A DNA stretch of 17,033 bases. Origin: Cerioporus squamosus (lineage: Eukaryota; Basidiomycota; Agaricomycetes; Polyporales; Polyporaceae). Below the pieces are notes generated by a model, which was given only the letters and a program-made list of their open reading frames with translations, was not told the DNA's origin and did not search any database. The stretch spans positions 1 to 17,033 of the forward strand of contig JABYQS010000615.1 in NCBI GenBank assembly GCA_022592435.1. Reading direction: 5' to 3'. Shown one piece after another: positions 16,123-17,033 of the stretch. Numbering within the stretch: position 1 is the first letter of the stretch; every line of letters begins with the position of its first letter. The position numbers and the translations under genes are program-made.

Positions 16123-17033
16123 CACAGTTGACCGCAGAGATTCTTGCAAAAGATCTCGAGGAAATTGAGGACAACGACACTCGTGAATGGAAGACAATGG
16201 TCCCTGAATATCTGCACGGGGACGGCAATGTGTTCTCTAAGAAAGAATCAGAGAGGATGCCGGTGGGCAAGCCGTATGATCACGGTATTGACCTCGAGGA
16301 AGGGGCCCTGCTTCCTCGACCGGCCAAACTATATCCAATGTCTCCAAAGGAACGCAATTCCTTAGACGAATGGATCAACAAGGAATCTCGAAAGGGATAC
16401 ATCCAAAAGTCCAAGAGCCCTTTAGCAGCGCCTGTCTTCTTTGTCAAAAGAGCGATGGGAGCCTGCGGCTGGTTGTAGACTACCCGGAAACTGAATGACA
16501 TCACAGTAAAGAACCGTTATCCCATACCCCGAATCGCAGACTTGGTTGATTCACTCAGCCAGGCGTCAATATTCACCAAAATTGACTTACAATGGGGTTA
16601 CAACAATGTTCGCATCCGAGAGGGTGATGAATGGAAAATGGCCTTATTACACATCGAGGGTTATTCGAAGCCAATGTGATGTACTTCGGTTTCTCCAATG
16701 CACCAGCCACCTTCCAAGCCATGATGAATGACATACTCGGTGATCTCATACGGGATGGACACGTTATTGTGTACTCGACGACATTCTGATCTTTAATGTG
16801 CGTCAACATCGAGGAATCACTCGGAAGGTGCTGAAGAGGCTGCGAGATAATGATCTGTTTGCCAAACCAGAGAAGTGCTTCTTTGAGAAAAGTAGCATTG
16901 AGTACCTCGGTATGATCATCTCAAAGGGACAAATTTCGATGTACCCATAAGAAGGTCTCTGGCGTGACAGACTGGCCACGACCTACCAAGGTCAAACAAG
17001 TCCAAGCCTTCCTTGGTTTCGCCAACTTCTACA
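16123..17033 (+). pseudogene. pol: Ty3-type reverse transcriptase, multiply frameshifted, runs off the window
   Basis: Reverse-transcriptase blocks appear in order across several frames: [97 protein letters not shown] next to DDILIF, and [20 protein letters not shown]. The frame changes at the A run near 16446-16450, the C run at 16483-16485, near 16644, within the catalytic YxDD motif at about 16773, and near 16944-16950. The catalytic aspartates are encoded but out of frame with what precedes them. The match to Ty3-type elements rests on these motifs. As read it cannot give an active enzyme. Confidence 0.85.

Larger units (their letters stand above)
13167..17033 (+). mobile_element. Ty3-type LTR retrotransposon, 5' part
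   Basis: An LTR-like start TGTCACAAAATG begins directly after the BTB4 VPGWG codons. It is followed by a leader, gag with a zinc knuckle, a retropepsin with the DSGA motif, and a Ty3-type reverse transcriptase. RNase H, integrase and the 3' LTR would lie beyond the window. Pol is broken by several frameshifts and stops, so this copy is not autonomous as read. Its orientation matches BTB4. Confidence 0.85.

Overview
The window looks like nuclear DNA of a basidiomycete fungus, probably an Agaricomycete; a polypore relative is a guess. It is GC-rich and has very short introns (44-89 nt, GT..AG, CTRAY-like branch sites). Its gene families (BTB proteins with an EFWFDDGT-type core, F-box/leucine-rich proteins, seven-helix orphan membrane proteins, BAR proteins) and a Ty3-type retrotransposon are typical of mushroom-forming fungi. 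I saw no tRNA, rRNA, CRISPR array or bacterial signal.

Layout. 1-1004 (minus): the first three exons of a BAR-domain protein, including an 18-nt micro-exon, followed by a stretch where the rest of the gene seems decayed. 2016-3485 (minus): a seven-exon, 346-residue, seven-helix membrane protein, the only gene I could thread from start to stop without a break. 3905-13166: five copies of one BTB gene family (a relic at 3.9-4.6 kb, then BTB1 at 5.1, BTB2 at 7.0, BTB3 at 10.1 and BTB4 at 11.8 kb) in mixed orientation, plus one F-box gene at 7.97-9.78 kb. The four better copies share a phase-2 intron of 55-58 nt just after the BTB core. Three of them share a C-terminal CxxC...W..LP...VPGW module. 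13167-17033: the 5' part of a Ty3-type LTR retrotransposon (LTR/leader, gag, protease, reverse transcriptase), inserted into the last codons of BTB4 and running off the window.

Nearly every BTB copy, the F-box gene and pol carry frame breaks, and two BTB copies also carry an in-frame stop. Exon lengths corrected for the inferred indels fit the expected intron phases, so the gene models are probably right and the breaks are local. Either this is a rapidly turning-over array of ubiquitin-ligase adaptors (BTB proteins can serve Cullin-3, F-box proteins serve SCF), or the assembly has residual indel errors; the intact membrane gene argues against uniformly poor sequence. BTB2 and BTB3 share an identical 14-bp promoter element, ACGCGTGACGTCAC, in the same orientation about 170-225 bp before their start codons, which suggests co-regulation. 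Mobile DNA also shaped the locus: a 338-bp insertion with 7-bp direct repeats lies inside BTB4, and a 253-bp terminal-inverted-repeat element seems nested in the LTR.
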